This document shows, piece after piece, positions 22,681 through 33,927 of a DNA stretch of 64,000 nucleotides (position 1 is its first letter; every line of letters begins with the position of its first letter). Source of the DNA: Dryococelus australis (Eukaryota; Arthropoda; Insecta; Phasmatodea; Phasmatidae); the NCBI GenBank assembly GCA_029891345.1, contig CM057009.1:92055416-92119415 (forward strand), given 5' to 3'. The position numbers and the translations under genes were made by a program. The notes beneath the pieces are model-generated. The model was not told the DNA's origin. It saw only the letters and a program-made list of their open reading frames with translations, and searched no databases.

Positions 22681-23940
22681 CAGATGGTATTTTGAGTTCT
22701 AAAGAAAGCTGTGGCCCTAACGGCCAATACCATAAGCAATATGGCAGTGGTGCGCATGCGAGATAGACTAATCGAACGACTGGTGCGCCACCTAGTGGCC
22801 AATGCCAGAACTAATGGGGGAAACACAATGGAAAAAACAAGATGGCGGTCTTAGTGTAAAAAACGATCGCGGCCTACAGTTAACAAATGATGAACGAATG
22901 AGAGATAAAGGTAAGAGAGAAATGAAAGAAAGGATACAAAAAGAGAAAGAAAAGATGGAGGTCTCGGAGAGGAAGAGAACTAAAGAGAAAAGAAAGAATG
23001 CAAAAGAACATTCGGAGAAAACCTCCAAGAGCATGGAAGAATGATATACTGGTTACCAAGATGGCGGCTTACTACAAAGATGGTGGCGTAATACAAGATG
23101 GCGAGATAAGATTCAACATGGCGGCAGACTACCTTGGCGCCTCTGCCTGATGCTTAAGCTTCGCCATATACCTACTACTAAACTGTGATTAGGTATAATA
23201 TAAATTTTCAATAGGAATAAAATCATTGACACCATTGTAGTGCACAATTTCTTCCTACCAAATAAAACTTTAATAAGACAACAGCCAAAATGTTTCCTGC
23301 TATTACATTATAACCTAGACTAAAGGATCGCTCAAGCTAACATTGCAGATGTACTCAACTTGCAAGAATCAGCTAACTTAAAAAGCTGCACCTAAATAAG
23401 TGTTCTAGATATTAATACAACCTAAAATGGTTGTGCTTGAATCAAAAGTGCAAAGTATCTTATGCAACAATAGTTCTCTCACTACCTAGGAAACCTGAAA
23501 TAACCAGGTTTATCGGCTGACCTAATCTACCTTTAATATGACTTCCATAATATATTTTTTGTAACAAGAATAAAAAGGGACTCATCAATGTAAATTATTT
23601 TTCTGTGGAAATTCACACTTTAAATCTAATTTTCACAGTCGTCACTATTTTCGTCATAATGGCAATACCAGTAATATTTTTATAACTGCGAAAAAGCAGT
23701 TAAACGAGAAAAAACAGCATTTGGTAGTCTTCGTCTACTGATCGGGTATTTCCGCCACAATTAAGACCAATGTGTAGCAACGAAACATAGCAAAGCCAAG
23801 TTTAACTAATCTCGCTTAACATAAACTCAATATTACAGGGTGAAACACAACAAGGCTTTAAACTCAAATTTAAAACTATTCTAGTCTCTCTCATCTCGCT
23901 TAGAGACAAACTTAATCTTTGTTCGTAAAACCGGCCCTTA

Positions 23941-24120
23941 GCGGGTTACCTATGCAAGTGGAATTTATTGTTGTCTCCGAGCATTTTATTGTTATTGCTG
24001 CATCACCGAACACCAGGAAGTGTTGCATGGTTCCACAATGCAAAAAGTACTACGAAATGTACTCCTGATATGATTCCTGCAAATATTCTAAGTAAAAAAC
24101 AAAGCGGGAAGCGTGTTTAA
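23941..24120 (+). pseudogene. THAP-like domain relic, copy 1
   Basis: A plus-strand reading near 24010-24050 gives RKCCMVPQC, then after one frame change KSTTKCTPD. This resembles the start of THAP zinc-binding domains of the type RWCVVPGCxSTxxxTPDK, which I know from insect genomes. The rest of the C2CH domain is not readable. It lies directly after the right end of the Harbinger-like element, and the likely upstream part of the same unit, with a TGACGTCA site, lies before that element at 20588-20636. THAP domains are sequence-specific DNA-binding modules related to that of P-element transposase. Confidence 0.45.
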
Positions 24121-24684
24121 ACTTAGTCATAGCCGTAAATCACTAGCTACGCAGTTTGCGACAAAAGTAGGCCTACATGTTTTGTATGAATATAAATAAA
24201 GCATGAAGGAAATGTGTTGTTTTCTTAACGTAATTGCACTGACCTTATTTGTAACACAGTAATGTTTATTTTAAAGTCGGTGCCTGTACGGCCAATAAGA
24301 AATTGCACTTACGTATAATAAAAACTTAAAGCGTGGTTTACACTATAACACAGGTTGTGTTTTATACACTTCGTCATTAAAATACGGAAAAGTTCTTTGT
24401 CAGATTTAAATATTAAAAATGTTATCTTTAAAAATGGCTTCATAATTTCGAGACTGTATGCTCGTGTTTATGCCTATTACATATATCTATGTTTAAAACA
24501 TTTCTTGAATAATAAGACCAAAATTGTGTAATTTTACCTACAGAGGCTTAATTTTATCCTTAATTTTAGGACTATTTTCAAAATACTGGTATACCGAAAT
24601 AACACAACTAAGTAATATCCGTACGGAAATAGAATGCTCGTCAAGTATGCATAAAAGGCTTGACGTTTTTGACAGCTGAGTGGT

Positions 24685-25035
24685 ATGTGTTTGCAGGAAA
24701 ATATTAAAATTAAGTATATCCAGGTGAGTCTGAAAGAAAAGTTGTTATTTGCGAGAGAAAAAGCTAGAACAAAGTATTTACCTACATGTCTTAATTCACT
24801 GATTAAAATAGTGTTTCAAAACACCGACGACATTTCAAACATGAACGAAAAAGGAGACAACTGGAGCGAACTCAGGTTAAAACTATCAGTAGATTTTGCA
24901 AGAAACATACGTTTGCAAAAACAATCATCCCTATTTCAAAGTTTCTCTGTAATCCATGGCAAGTGGCCGACAATACATTCGCATGCTGATGTTAAGACAG
25001 CGAAAACATGTACAACGATGTCTCACATATGGTAG
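24685..25035 (+). CDS. hypothetical ORF, 116 codons, function unknown
   Basis: This frame overlaps no recognised repeat and its composition is mixed, with charged residues throughout (for example SLKEKLLFAREKARTKYL). I do not recognise a domain, signal peptide or membrane segment. It lies 0.6 kb downstream of the THAP-like relic on the same strand, so it could be a decayed downstream part of the same transposon. Spliced or pseudogene status cannot be told from the sequence. Confidence 0.22.
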   Translation: MCLQENIKIKYIQVSLKEKLLFAREKARTKYLPTCLNSLIKIVFQNTDDISNMNEKGDNWSELRLKLSVDFARNIRLQKQSSLFQSFSVIHGKWPTIHSHADVKTAKTCTTMSHIW

Positions 25036-25039
25036 CCAA

Positions 25040-25505
25040 TAGGAAACAGTTTTAATTCTTTCCAAAGGAGTTAACAAATTTTACGTTTTGAGATCGTGAT
25101 AATTTTAAAATAAAGTACGAACGTGAATAACAATTTCCCTGGTAGTATTATATACAGCAATTATTTTTAACGGCATCAATAAAAATGTAATTGATTTTTT
25201 TTTACGAAATATCCATATTATAGATATAATTTCCACATATTTACGCTAGTTTCCATTGACATCATTGACCAGGTGAAGAATGCAGTTGCATGAAAATGTT
25301 GTTGTAATCAGGCGCACTTCATATAATTTTGTCAACTTCTCCAGTATCTTAAGAAATACCGGCAAGGAAAAGAACAGATAACTTGCGTTATGCGCTATCC
25401 AAATATATTATGATGGGGTGTTCTCTCTTACCGCGGAAAGCTAGTAGACATTACAGATGGGTATTATTTCCTGTCACGGCGACTTTGTCACTGCTCCAGG
25501 TTTGT
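25040..25505. other. AT-rich intergenic stretch
   Basis: No gene or repeat boundary recognised. Confidence 0.4.
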
Positions 25506-25511
25506 CACTGG

Positions 25512-25893
25512 TATAGACTTAAGATGAGGTAGACCGACGTCGCTGGCTGCACACAACCAATCGCCATGTTCCAACACTGAACTGCTTTTCTGCCAATTAC
25601 GACTAGCAAAAATGGCGTGGATTGATTTGAGGTTATATCACTGATTAATAAACAAGTGCTTTGAGATGTTTTTATACGTCCTTTATCCAATTTTTAATGA
25701 TGTTTGAATAAATTCAAGTTGGTAAAACTATTTTATTAATATAATAGTGCTTGTCATTTAATAATTAAAATATAAACAAATATGTTCAACATCGTTGAGC
25801 ATGTGACTTCGACCGTTGAGTTCCTTTGGGGTAGACTAATGTTGGCTACATGCGCAGAAGACTAATATGCGGTCTACCTCATTTTTAGTCTAT
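25512..25893. mobile_element. MITE with GAGGTAGACCG termini (about 380 bp)
   Basis: Left end TATAGACTTAAGATGAGGTA + GACCG. The right end on the minus strand reads ATAGACTAAAAATGAGGTAG + ACCG. The inverted repeats of about 25 bp differ at only a few positions and begin at TA, consistent with a Tc1/mariner-type MITE. No coding capacity. Confidence 0.75.
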
Positions 25894-25946
25894 GGCCACT
25901 GTTTCATGTCGTGAGAGAAGTTTCCAGATCACAGTGACAATGACCG

Positions 25947-25968
25947 CGCCGACTCCCATGAGTCGGCG
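25947..25968. repeat. perfect 9-bp stem hairpin with CCAT loop
   Basis: CGCCGACTC and GAGTCGGCG are separated by CCAT. It is followed by several GTCGCT words. No T-run follows, so it is not a bacterial-type terminator. Confidence 0.7.
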
Positions 25969-26040
25969 AGTGCCAGAGATTATCCTTGTCGCTGGTCGCT
26001 GTCGCTTTGTCACGGTCGCTTTGGCACGTTCTCTTTGCTA

Positions 26041-26460
26041 TAAGCTATTCACGGTAAAGTGAGCAATTTTGAAATCAACCTTAGAAAAAAGACACTGACA
26101 CTGCCTGCATATATTTAAACGAGCGCACTGAGCGACATGCACCGAGTAAAGTTGATAACGAAGGATGGAAAGTAGTTCCATATCTTAACGTCGATTAAAA
26201 AGTATGTGGTAATCGTTTATGATACCTTAAATTATGTATTTCCCTTTCTGTTGTTTAATGCACAGAAGTGTAAAAATTAGCACATTTTTTTAAATATTTA
26301 CTTTCCTAATAATTTTACAGTTTCACTTCACCGACGCATGAATAATGTGCTGACGCCCGTGCCAATGTTAATTTTACATAAGGCGGAAGAAGAGACAACG
26401 TGTATTCAAGAAGCTCTTAAGTAGGTTTTTAAAAGTGCTCATTTTACCGCGAACAGCCTA
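26041..26460 (-). mobile_element. full-length MITE, AGGCTGTTCAC family (420 bp)
   Basis: Left TAAGCTATTCACGGTAAAGT + GAGCAATTTTGAAATCAACC, right AAAAGTGCTCATTTTACCGC + GAACAGCCTA. It is in the opposite orientation to the 10572 copy. Interior words match (AAGTAGTTCCATATCTTAAC; GGCGGAAGAAGAGACAAC). Confidence 0.88.
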
Positions 26461-26464
26461 TACA

Positions 26465-27205
26465 TGAATGTTTGCAGTTCCTGCCGTACTGTTTCACTGG
26501 CGCTGGCAAAGATTGTATATGTATAGATAAGCCAAGTCGGTCCAGCCTACGCGAAGGCTACCTTTTCTTATTTCATCTAGCTGTTTCATTTGTAGTTTAT
26601 TACATTTGTAGTTTATTAATTTATTTTGTATTTTTTAAATTGGCGTAGCGTTTAAATAATATAAATTTATTTATAAAGAAGTGTCCTTCAGTATTCAAAT
26701 TCTCTTCAGTTCACCTCCATCGCTTCCCTAACCACTGCGAAATGTTACGTCAAGAAAAAAATTACATGAAGCAAAAGCATTTCCAAATATTATGAAATAA
26801 CTGAAATTTAAATAAAGTATTAATACATTGCAAACAAAATAAATTAAATTTATTACGCGTATACATGTCTGTAAAAATAAATAGTATTTCAAATTACATT
26901 TACATAAAATATTATTACATGCAAAAATCAGTTAAAATAGCACATTTTAAAATTTAGGACAATTTTACTTATTTTAAATTATTTATTTTGTGAAATTCGT
27001 CCCATAAATTACGTTTGCCTATATCGTGAACATCTCTACCCGTATTGCATAAAGTGATTGTATCGTCCTGGAGCAGATAGATACCTTAAAATATAGCCGT
27101 GGTTTAGAAAATCGTATTTTGACAATACTCTACACTAAATCCTATAAAAATACATAATTTTTGTTAACTGTTTTGAATGCAATCCAGACCGATTATTTTC
27201 GTTAT
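26465..27205. other. AT-rich intergenic stretch
   Basis: No gene recognised. Confidence 0.45.
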
Positions 27206-27211
27206 GTACAG

Positions 27212-27265
27212 ACGCTGCCGATTATCGGAGTGTTTTCTCGGGGATCTCCCGCGTTATGTACAGAG
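27212..27265 (+). mobile_element. short SINE fragment (core only)
   Basis: Carries only the GCCGATTATCGG...TTTTCTCGGGGATCTCCCG core of the main SINE family. The open frames at 27161-27478 and 27202-27447 cross it and are not considered genes. Confidence 0.6.
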
Positions 27266-27479
27266 AAAGTAGTCAACAGAAAGGTTATTGAGACATTAAT
27301 TCTCGTAGCTGCACAAAGCGACGACAGTTTGAAAATGCCGGAAAAATCCACTATGCTAAAGCAAGCATCTCGACCTCTTGACGGACCACCAAAATTTACA
27401 TGGCAAAACACAGCAGTAAAGTATCGGATGAGTACAATAAATGACAAAAAAATTGAAAATGTTAATTATGAAACATAAG

Positions 27480-28190
27480 AACTGATGTTATAAATGGAAG
27501 CGTCGTGTATTTTTTTGTTCAGGGAAACGTCAGTCTTCGCTAGTGATTGAAAATTGCTATATTTGTTTGGTATATATATCCAGTATTAAGACTAAACTTT
27601 GCATGAACCGAAAAATGAGGAAACATTAAAATCACGTATAATTTTTCTTCATGGCCGTTGAAAAATGATGAATCTCCAGTAGCCAATGAAACAAATTAAA
27701 TGACGAAGCAGAAAATTTGAAGAATATGAAATGATACAATGTGCATAATGACAAAGATGATGTTCTAAGCTTGAATTTTTCTGAGTAATAATAAACAATT
27801 GAACTATAACCTTGAGCCCAGTGACAATTTTCCGCAGTATTTTATATATGTGCACATCTCACAGTAACCACAAAACCGAGTAAGTCGACAAATAAAATAA
27901 TAAATGGTTGCTTGTTAAAGAAATATTTTTCCTACCCGACGAAGTTATATAAATTGAGATGATTACCCTGCACATTTACAAATTGCCATTTCCCCAGGAA
28001 ATTTGACAGTATTCTGAGGTCTAATTATAGGAATGACATAGCAATCAAGGTCTCTTATGCATATAATGAAGTTAATCCTGAGAGATCACGAAGTATATGC
28101 ATTCTTGCAAACTTCTGCAGCGAACTAAAGTCACTAGTGGCAATGATTTGAAGAATAATAAGACGTGGGTTATTATTATAGTAGTTTCTT
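27480..28190. other. AT-rich intergenic stretch
   Basis: No gene recognised. Confidence 0.45.
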
Positions 28191-28192
28191 AA

Positions 28193-28329
28193 CGAGTGGA
28201 GCGGAGAAGTTTAGGCGGCTCTTAACATTGGGGTCTTGAGAGCCGACGAGGGGTGAAGTGAGGTCAGCATGGAGCAACGCGGGAGATCCCCGAGAAAACC
28301 CGCCGATGATCGGCATCGTCCGGTACGAA
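28193..28329 (-). mobile_element. 5'-truncated SINE copy
   Basis: The 3' two thirds of the main SINE family on the minus strand: GACGATGCCGATCATCGGC, GTTTTCTCGGGGATCTCCCG, then GCTCCATGCTGACC and the CTCCGCTCCACTC end. The tRNA-like head is absent. Possible worn flanking repeat ACGA(A)GTGG on both sides. Confidence 0.78.
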
Positions 28330-28334
28330 GTGGT

Positions 28335-29170
28335 TGAAAAGCTGTAACTACTATTCACTTCTAGTTCAGCATCTGTTCCATGCAACAGAAGCCATAGCAC
28401 TTTGCATGGTATGTGCGAGCCATCAATCGCTTGTCAGGTACGCAATAAATTATTTAAATCATAATTTGACGATTAGATAGGGTACTTGAAGAGAGGGAGC
28501 AGGTAGTAATAATACGTATTTAAGTAGATGGAAAGAAGGAACAGATAGTAATGCTGCATATTTGAGTAGAATGGAAACGAATATAAGTCGGAATTGAAAA
28601 AAAGAAGGGTAATGTAAAAAATATATGTAAATCGTTTGTTTCGGAAAAAGCACTTCTCTGTTCTTTAATAATATATCATCTCTTGATTCATTGATAATTG
28701 TCGAGTCAAAGGCCGCAGTTCTATCTATGTATAAATATCGTGTATTTTTAGACGTTAGGCTTGATTAAGTAGTTTTTATTTCTTGTAGGATCAGCATATC
28801 TCCAGGATAGGTAATATTTTTACCCCACTAGATGCGTGGTGACGTGTTGTCTGTTTGCTACAGGAAGGACCACAATATTATTATGGATTATTTTACTGTG
28901 TCACCTTGGAGGTCACAGCATGAGATACATAATAGCTGCAGAGAACTGCAAGTTTAAAAGTATGTCGCTGAATAATGTTAGACGTATATAAGCATATTGT
29001 CCATAACAAAAAAGAGCTATAAGAGTACACAAGATAAATTAAATCTTATTTTAGTTTCTTCAAATAGGAAAACGAAATTTGTTTTATAAACATAGAATGG
29101 CTGTAGGCCTAAGTGTAATTTTCATCTGCCAGATTTATCTCTTTACACAACAGACAACTGCCTAGTGGAC
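28335..29170. other. AT-rich intergenic stretch
   Basis: No gene recognised. Confidence 0.45.
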
Positions 29171-29199
29171 GTAATGTGCACATAAAACTAAATTGTATG

Positions 29200-29204
<5 letters not shown>

Positions 29205-29240
<36 letters not shown>
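29205..29240. repeat. (TA)n microsatellite
   Basis: About 18 TA units. Confidence 0.95.
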
Positions 29241-29244
<4 letters not shown>

Positions 29245-29254
29245 GAGTTACCAA

Positions 29255-29339
29255 TGGGTGGGATGAGAGCTAACTGCATCTCAGAGCGAACCCGTTACTC
29301 CTACAAGGGAAGCGAATCATGCAAGAGGACATGCATCAC

Positions 29340-29378
<39 letters not shown>

Positions 29379-29512
29379 GGCAGCCATGGACACGATTGGG
29401 GCCATTACTACCTCCCTAAGTGTACTTATAGCTTAGCTATAACTAGAAGAGACTGGAAAAAATGACAAGGGAGCTATGAAAACCCAGTCGACAGGATAGA
29501 ATTCAAAATTAT
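29255..29512 (+). repeat. unnamed dispersed repeat, copy 2 of 2
   Basis: Aligns with 3868-4112 through CCTACAAGG, TCATGCAAGAGG, CTCCCTAAGTGTAC, GCTATAACTAG and AAAACCCAGTCGACAGG. A (GA)n tract at 29343-29375 has expanded at the point where copy 1 has GGCAGAGGGGGGG. Confidence 0.65.
29343..29375. repeat. (GA)n microsatellite inside the dispersed repeat
   Basis: About 16 AG units. Confidence 0.95.
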
Positions 29513-29514
29513 AT

Positions 29515-30100
29515 TTCAAACATCAGAATAAACGAAACGAGTGCTAATTCACTACAGGAATTGCAGAACCTATTTCCACCTTAATACCGGCAAAGCTATC
29601 TTGTCCTACAGAGATCAAGTAAAAAGTAATAGAGTTATACCTACAACTAAGGCAAAAAACTATTTCCCTACAAATAAATGACACATCAGTCCGCTATACA
29701 CTTCTCTGCCAGGTCTGGTTGCTGCCGCACGAGAAAATATGCACGGACATTGACTGTTATTTTCTCGGCACCCCAAGTTTTTCAAAGTCTTTTTAAAGTG
29801 ACGTCAAGCGCTCGAGATCGTTACGGGTGAGTTATGTCAGAGTTTCGACCCACATCGGAGGTTTCTAAACCTCTAAATCAACGTGTGAAAATGTTTGTCC
29901 GTATCGGACAGTACGCCGCACCAATTATCAGGCAACCAAACACAGTGAGTATTTTTCTAATGGGTGAACGGCGACAAGGTACGCCTGCTAGTTCATTATT
30001 ATTTTTACTTGTTCGAGGGTGTGTGTGACGTGGTCCACCCCATTAATTGTAAGAGTGTTTTTATTAGTTGCTTGGTGCTGGAGGAAATCTGCCGATAGCT
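29515..30100. other. intergenic stretch
   Basis: Holds a TGACGTCA octamer at 29799-29806. The 64-codon frame at 29834-30028 has no known domain. Confidence 0.45.
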
Positions 30101-30108
30101 GAAGTGTG

Positions 30109-30111
<3 letters not shown>

Positions 30112-30143
<32 letters not shown>

Positions 30144-30186
30144 TATATATATATATATGTATGTATATATAGTATATATACACACA
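30112..30186. repeat. compound (CA)n/(TA)n microsatellite
   Basis: About 14 CA units, then TA and TGTA repeats, then CACACA. The Cys/Val and His/Thr runs in overlapping open frames are its translations. Confidence 0.95.
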
Positions 30187-31130
30187 CGAGATCACGAGCC
30201 GGTTTATTTATCTCGAACTACGCTATTAATAAGTTACCAAGGAATAAGGAGTATATGCACACATCCTCAAACGGTTGTCCATATCAACACAAAAGTAATA
30301 AACGAAGTCCTTTCTCCTAACCTTTGTTAGTTAAATTGTCATCTTGCATTTCGTGAGTATACCTTAATGTAATACGAAAATAATTTTACGTTTTTAAAGA
30401 AAATATGCTCATTTGGGGGAATTTGTCGAGTTAGCAGCTGCATTATTCATGAAGAAATATATATTTTTTTGTTAGAATAATAACAACTTGCAGGTATTAT
30501 GGTTCTTAACCGCTTGCAGCATAAATATTTCACGAAGTCAGAACCAGTGGCGTCTCGTTAGGGCAAGCAAGGCAATCAGTGCTTGCCCAGAGTTTCCTGA
30601 CGATGTTATATTTAAAATAAATATTAAATTCTAACTATATTTACTTTAAGGTAACTTTTCAATCATGCGGTACACATTCTAATCGGGAAACAAGACTGTA
30701 CATTATAAGGAAACAAATCCGTTGTCTAGCAAAACCAAGATGTTTGGAAGCGCTGTAAGTAATGCTTTCAGCAGGTAGGCGGTCGCAATGGTTTCCCAGC
30801 CGACGGAGGGGTGGCAGGGTAGGAAGACCGCCCGGGGAGGAGCGGGGGCTTATGGCTGCGTCAACCTATGTTAGAAGCTACGATGGTAGTGCTTTCTTCG
30901 CCGAACTGAAGCGGAGATAGCCGAAGCTGGACTAGCCGCAGGCAGTTGGTGCGATGTAGTTTACAGTAACTAGATCGATGCGTGGGCAAGTTCGCGCGCA
31001 CAACGCAAATCGTATTGTTTTTATTTAATTTAGTTTTGGTGCTGAGAATGTTATAAATATTCGTGCGTGATGTATACCCTACATAAAAATTATGAAATTA
31101 CACTGTGAGACTGAGAACTGAGTAGGTAGA

Positions 31131-33238
31131 ATGAGTGCAACAGAAACATGTGGATGTAAGTGTGGTGTGTGCGGATTACGAGTGAAGCATTTTTCCAGCA
31201 GTGCTTTCACTTTTCAGGAAAGGTGTGACATCATAAAAGAAGGCAGGCCGACACCTGAACTTACGATCACGACTACACACAAGATAGGTAATTTTGTACA
31301 ACATTTCCAAAAAAAATGTTTATCAGAAACACTCGTGGTTAGCTGGATGTAACAGCCTAAACCAATTGTTTGATGGCCATGTTTATTGTTTTCAAAGGAT
31401 GTTAACACGTGGACTGCAACTGGGTATTGTGACCTTAACAATCTGTGCAATGCTTTGCTAAAACACCAGCATTCTGAAGTTCACATAAATTCGTTTTTGT
31501 CTCTCAAAGAATTTGGTAAAAATAGAGTTGATTTTGGTCTAGATCGATCCAAACAATTAAGCACACAACGACATAACGAAAAAGGTAAAAGAAACAGAGA
31601 CATTTTTAAGCTTTTAATAGATGTTGTTTGTTTCTTGGGTGTACAGGAACTGCCTTTCCGTGGTCATGATGAGACACAAGAATCAGAACACAGTGGCAAT
31701 TATGTTGAGTTACTTTTTTTAATTGCAACTTATGATCCAGTATTGTCGCATCACCTTGAGACGTCCACAGTATTTTATAGTCTCTCAAGCAATATCCAGA
31801 ACGACATAATAAAATACATTCAAAATATTGGGTTAGCAGAAATTAAAAATTAAATTGAAAAATCAGTTTTCGTTTCAATTTTACTTGACGAGACGTCGGA
31901 TTGTGCCAAATTTTCTCAGTTGTCCACTGTTTTTAGATTTGTAACGAGTGATGGAGAGATCAATGAACGGTTACGTGGATTCACTTATGTTAGCTGTGAT
32001 AGGTCTGCGGGAGCCATAGCAAGTCATGCAATTGAATATGTTATGACAACTAACTCTGGCAATAAACTTGTCTCGCAGTCTTATGATGTAGCTGCAGTAA
32101 TGGCGGGAGATTTAAATGGTGTACAGAAACTGGTATGTGACAAGTTTTCCAGTGCATTGTTTGTACATTGCGCAGCACATGTTTTGAACCTTGTCTTAAC
32201 CCAGTCCGTAAATAACATTAGCAAGTGTGAAGTGTTTTTCAGTACACTTTTTTGCCTGTCTGCTTTTTTTTTTCGCACCCTTCTAAGCGGGTATCATTGC
32301 TAGATAAGATAGTTGGGAAACGGCTTCCAGGTGTTGCGCCAACAAGATGGAATTATAATGACAGACTTGTTTAATGCACATTCAACAACCGGGATTCCCT
32401 CTTAGCAATGTTTTCCACAGTAACGGAAAATCCACAGGAATGGGATAGTGACACTATTTCTTCAGCAAAAGGTTTCATCAGTTTTCTAGAAACTTTTGAG
32501 AATGTGTTTTTCGTAGTTTCGTTTTCTAATATGTTTGATAGCACTGGACACCTATATAACACAATGCAGACCAAACAACTGGACATCAGTTTCTGTATTC
32601 AGGAGATACATGAAACGAAAGTCTTTCTATGTAAACTCATACACGATTCTGAAAATGTTTTCCTGACACACTTAAATTTGGTCTGGAACCAGAAAAAAAA
32701 ACGTCGGAAATGCAAAGACGAAGTAGACCCAACGCGAGATTATTCCAGGCTACATGCTTAAATATTAGACAACATTATAACACAAATCGAAACACGTTTC
32801 AAAAACATGAACAAATAAAGATTTTCAGAACTTGAAAATGCTACAAAATTCCAGGAGTTTTCTCATAGTTTCCCTAAGATCCATTTGAAATCCCTAATCG
32901 AATACTATGGCAGTTACTTTGACCTTGATAAGCTTCGGTCTGAACTAAAAGTTGTGTATAGTCGAGATGCCATGAAAACCAGAAGTGTTCAAAATTTTCT
33001 TAAATACATTCATGAAAATGATTTACGAGATGCTCTCCCGCAGTTCCATAAATTATGTACGTTAGTGGCAACAATACCATGTACAACGTCATCTGTGGAG
33101 CGTTATTTTACAACACTAAAACGAATAAAGACATACTCACGGAGCACAATTGGGCAAAATAGACTCTCTGGTCTTGCATTTCTCTCCATTGAAAAGAAAC
33201 GTTTGTCAAAAATGAAACTCTCCGTCGATTTTGATTAA
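31131..33238 (+). pseudogene. hAT transposase pseudogene (TTF-type finger / SCAND3- or ZMYM6-like class)
   Basis: Blocks in order match hAT transposases with an N-terminal TTF-type zinc finger. At 31131-31352 lies a Cys-rich start with GRPTPEL. At 31386-31853 lie NRDIFKLLIDVVCFLGVQEL, PFRGHDE, GNYVELL and YDPVLSHHLE, typical of the family. At 31854-32303 lie LLDETSD (first catalytic Asp), then GDLNGVQ and ALFVHCAAHVLNLVL. A middle block is at 32408-32761. At 32885-33238 lies the C-terminal dimerisation domain, TTSSVERYFTTLKRIKTY then RLSGLAFLSIEK. The protein acts in the nucleus to cut and paste DNA between matching hAT ends. Breaks include an early stop at about 31353, an in-frame TAA at 31851-31853, a frameshift in a T-run near 32260-32275, stops near 32395-32405, and further stops at 32762-32884. 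It cannot make an active enzyme as it stands. Confidence 0.9.
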
Positions 33239-33927
33239 CGTGTCACGGCGGAATTCGTCAATAAAAAAAAGAGAGAAGAATTGATTTTGTGTACAAAAAT
33301 TAGCGTTGTTTGTTATTGCAAATCCCCTACACCCTCCAACGTGTATCAACAACGCAAATACTAGTGAAGAGTGTATACTGCTTTGAGCGACTAGGTAGTG
33401 ATTCAAACATGGTAGTGATTCAAACAGCCGGGATGTTGCGCATCGTAGGTGAGTTTGTAAAAATTTCTGTAAAAATATTAATTCAAATTTGTCATTTAAT
33501 CTTTGTGTAATATACTTTTACGTTAAAACATTAATTTACTGCATATTAATTGTGACGTGAATGTTTGCAGATATAATTATAAGTGTAATCTGTGCTCATT
33601 TATCAGAAATGTTAATGCAATGCTATAATATGTTATCTAACACCGTACCGGTGATGAATCCTTTTGAAAATTCTCGATTTCAGTATATATGGTAGAAAAT
33701 TAAAATTTAGCATAATGAAAGTGATGTTTATAATATGGTCGCAGTCACGAGTTTGTAGCTATTTTAATCAAGTCGTTTTCTAATATGATTATGGCATGGG
33801 CTATATCTGTACAATCAATGACCTGGGACACTGATCAGGCTGGAAAAAAGCGTGTACGCATTAGTTTACATGCACATTTCAAGGCTGATGTAAATATTTG
33901 CTCTATAAGTACAATAAAACGATGTAA

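Larger units (their letters stand above)
21108..23179. mobile_element. long-inverted-repeat element B, inserted in the Harbinger-like element
   Basis: The left end AGTAGTAGGCATATGGTGCA matches, on the minus strand, the right end AGTAGTAGGTATATGGCGAA. The match continues with GCATCAGGC and GGCAGAGGCGCC(G/A)AGGT. AAACTG is found at 21102-21107 and 23180-23185, a perfect 6-bp direct repeat that I read as a target-site duplication. The interior holds tRNA-like heads, several AAGATGGCGG-type words and a purine-rich Lys/Glu-coding tract at 22802-23044, which I do not consider a gene. No transposase was seen. Confidence 0.75.
20637..23937. mobile_element. PIF/Harbinger-like non-autonomous element, split by element B
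   Basis: The left end GGACCGGTTTCACCAACGAA and the right end, read on the minus strand, GGGCCGGTTTTACGAACAAA, are inverted repeats. TTA lies directly outside both ends (20634-20636 and 23938-23940), the 3-bp TWA duplication typical of PIF/Harbinger elements, whose TIRs often begin GG(G/C)CC. Subterminal inverted words (AAGTTAAGCGAGAT left, ATCTCGCTTA right) support one element. No transposase is visible. Removing element B (21108-23179) leaves about 1.2 kb. Confidence 0.75.

Noticed and set aside
22802-23044. 80-codon Lys/Glu-rich frame
   Set aside because: Translation of a purine-rich tract inside element B, with an equally long open frame on the opposite strand and no domain.
25947-25968. 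Transcription terminator
   Set aside because: A perfect hairpin but no following T-run, and this is eukaryotic DNA.
29236-30245. Direct repeat of a TTAAT(G/A)AGTTACCAA word about 1 kb apart as flanks of an insertion
   Set aside because: The match is short and AT-rich and the sequence between shows no element structure.
30005-30330. Cys/Val- and His/Thr-rich frames
   Set aside because: Translations of the (CA)n microsatellite.
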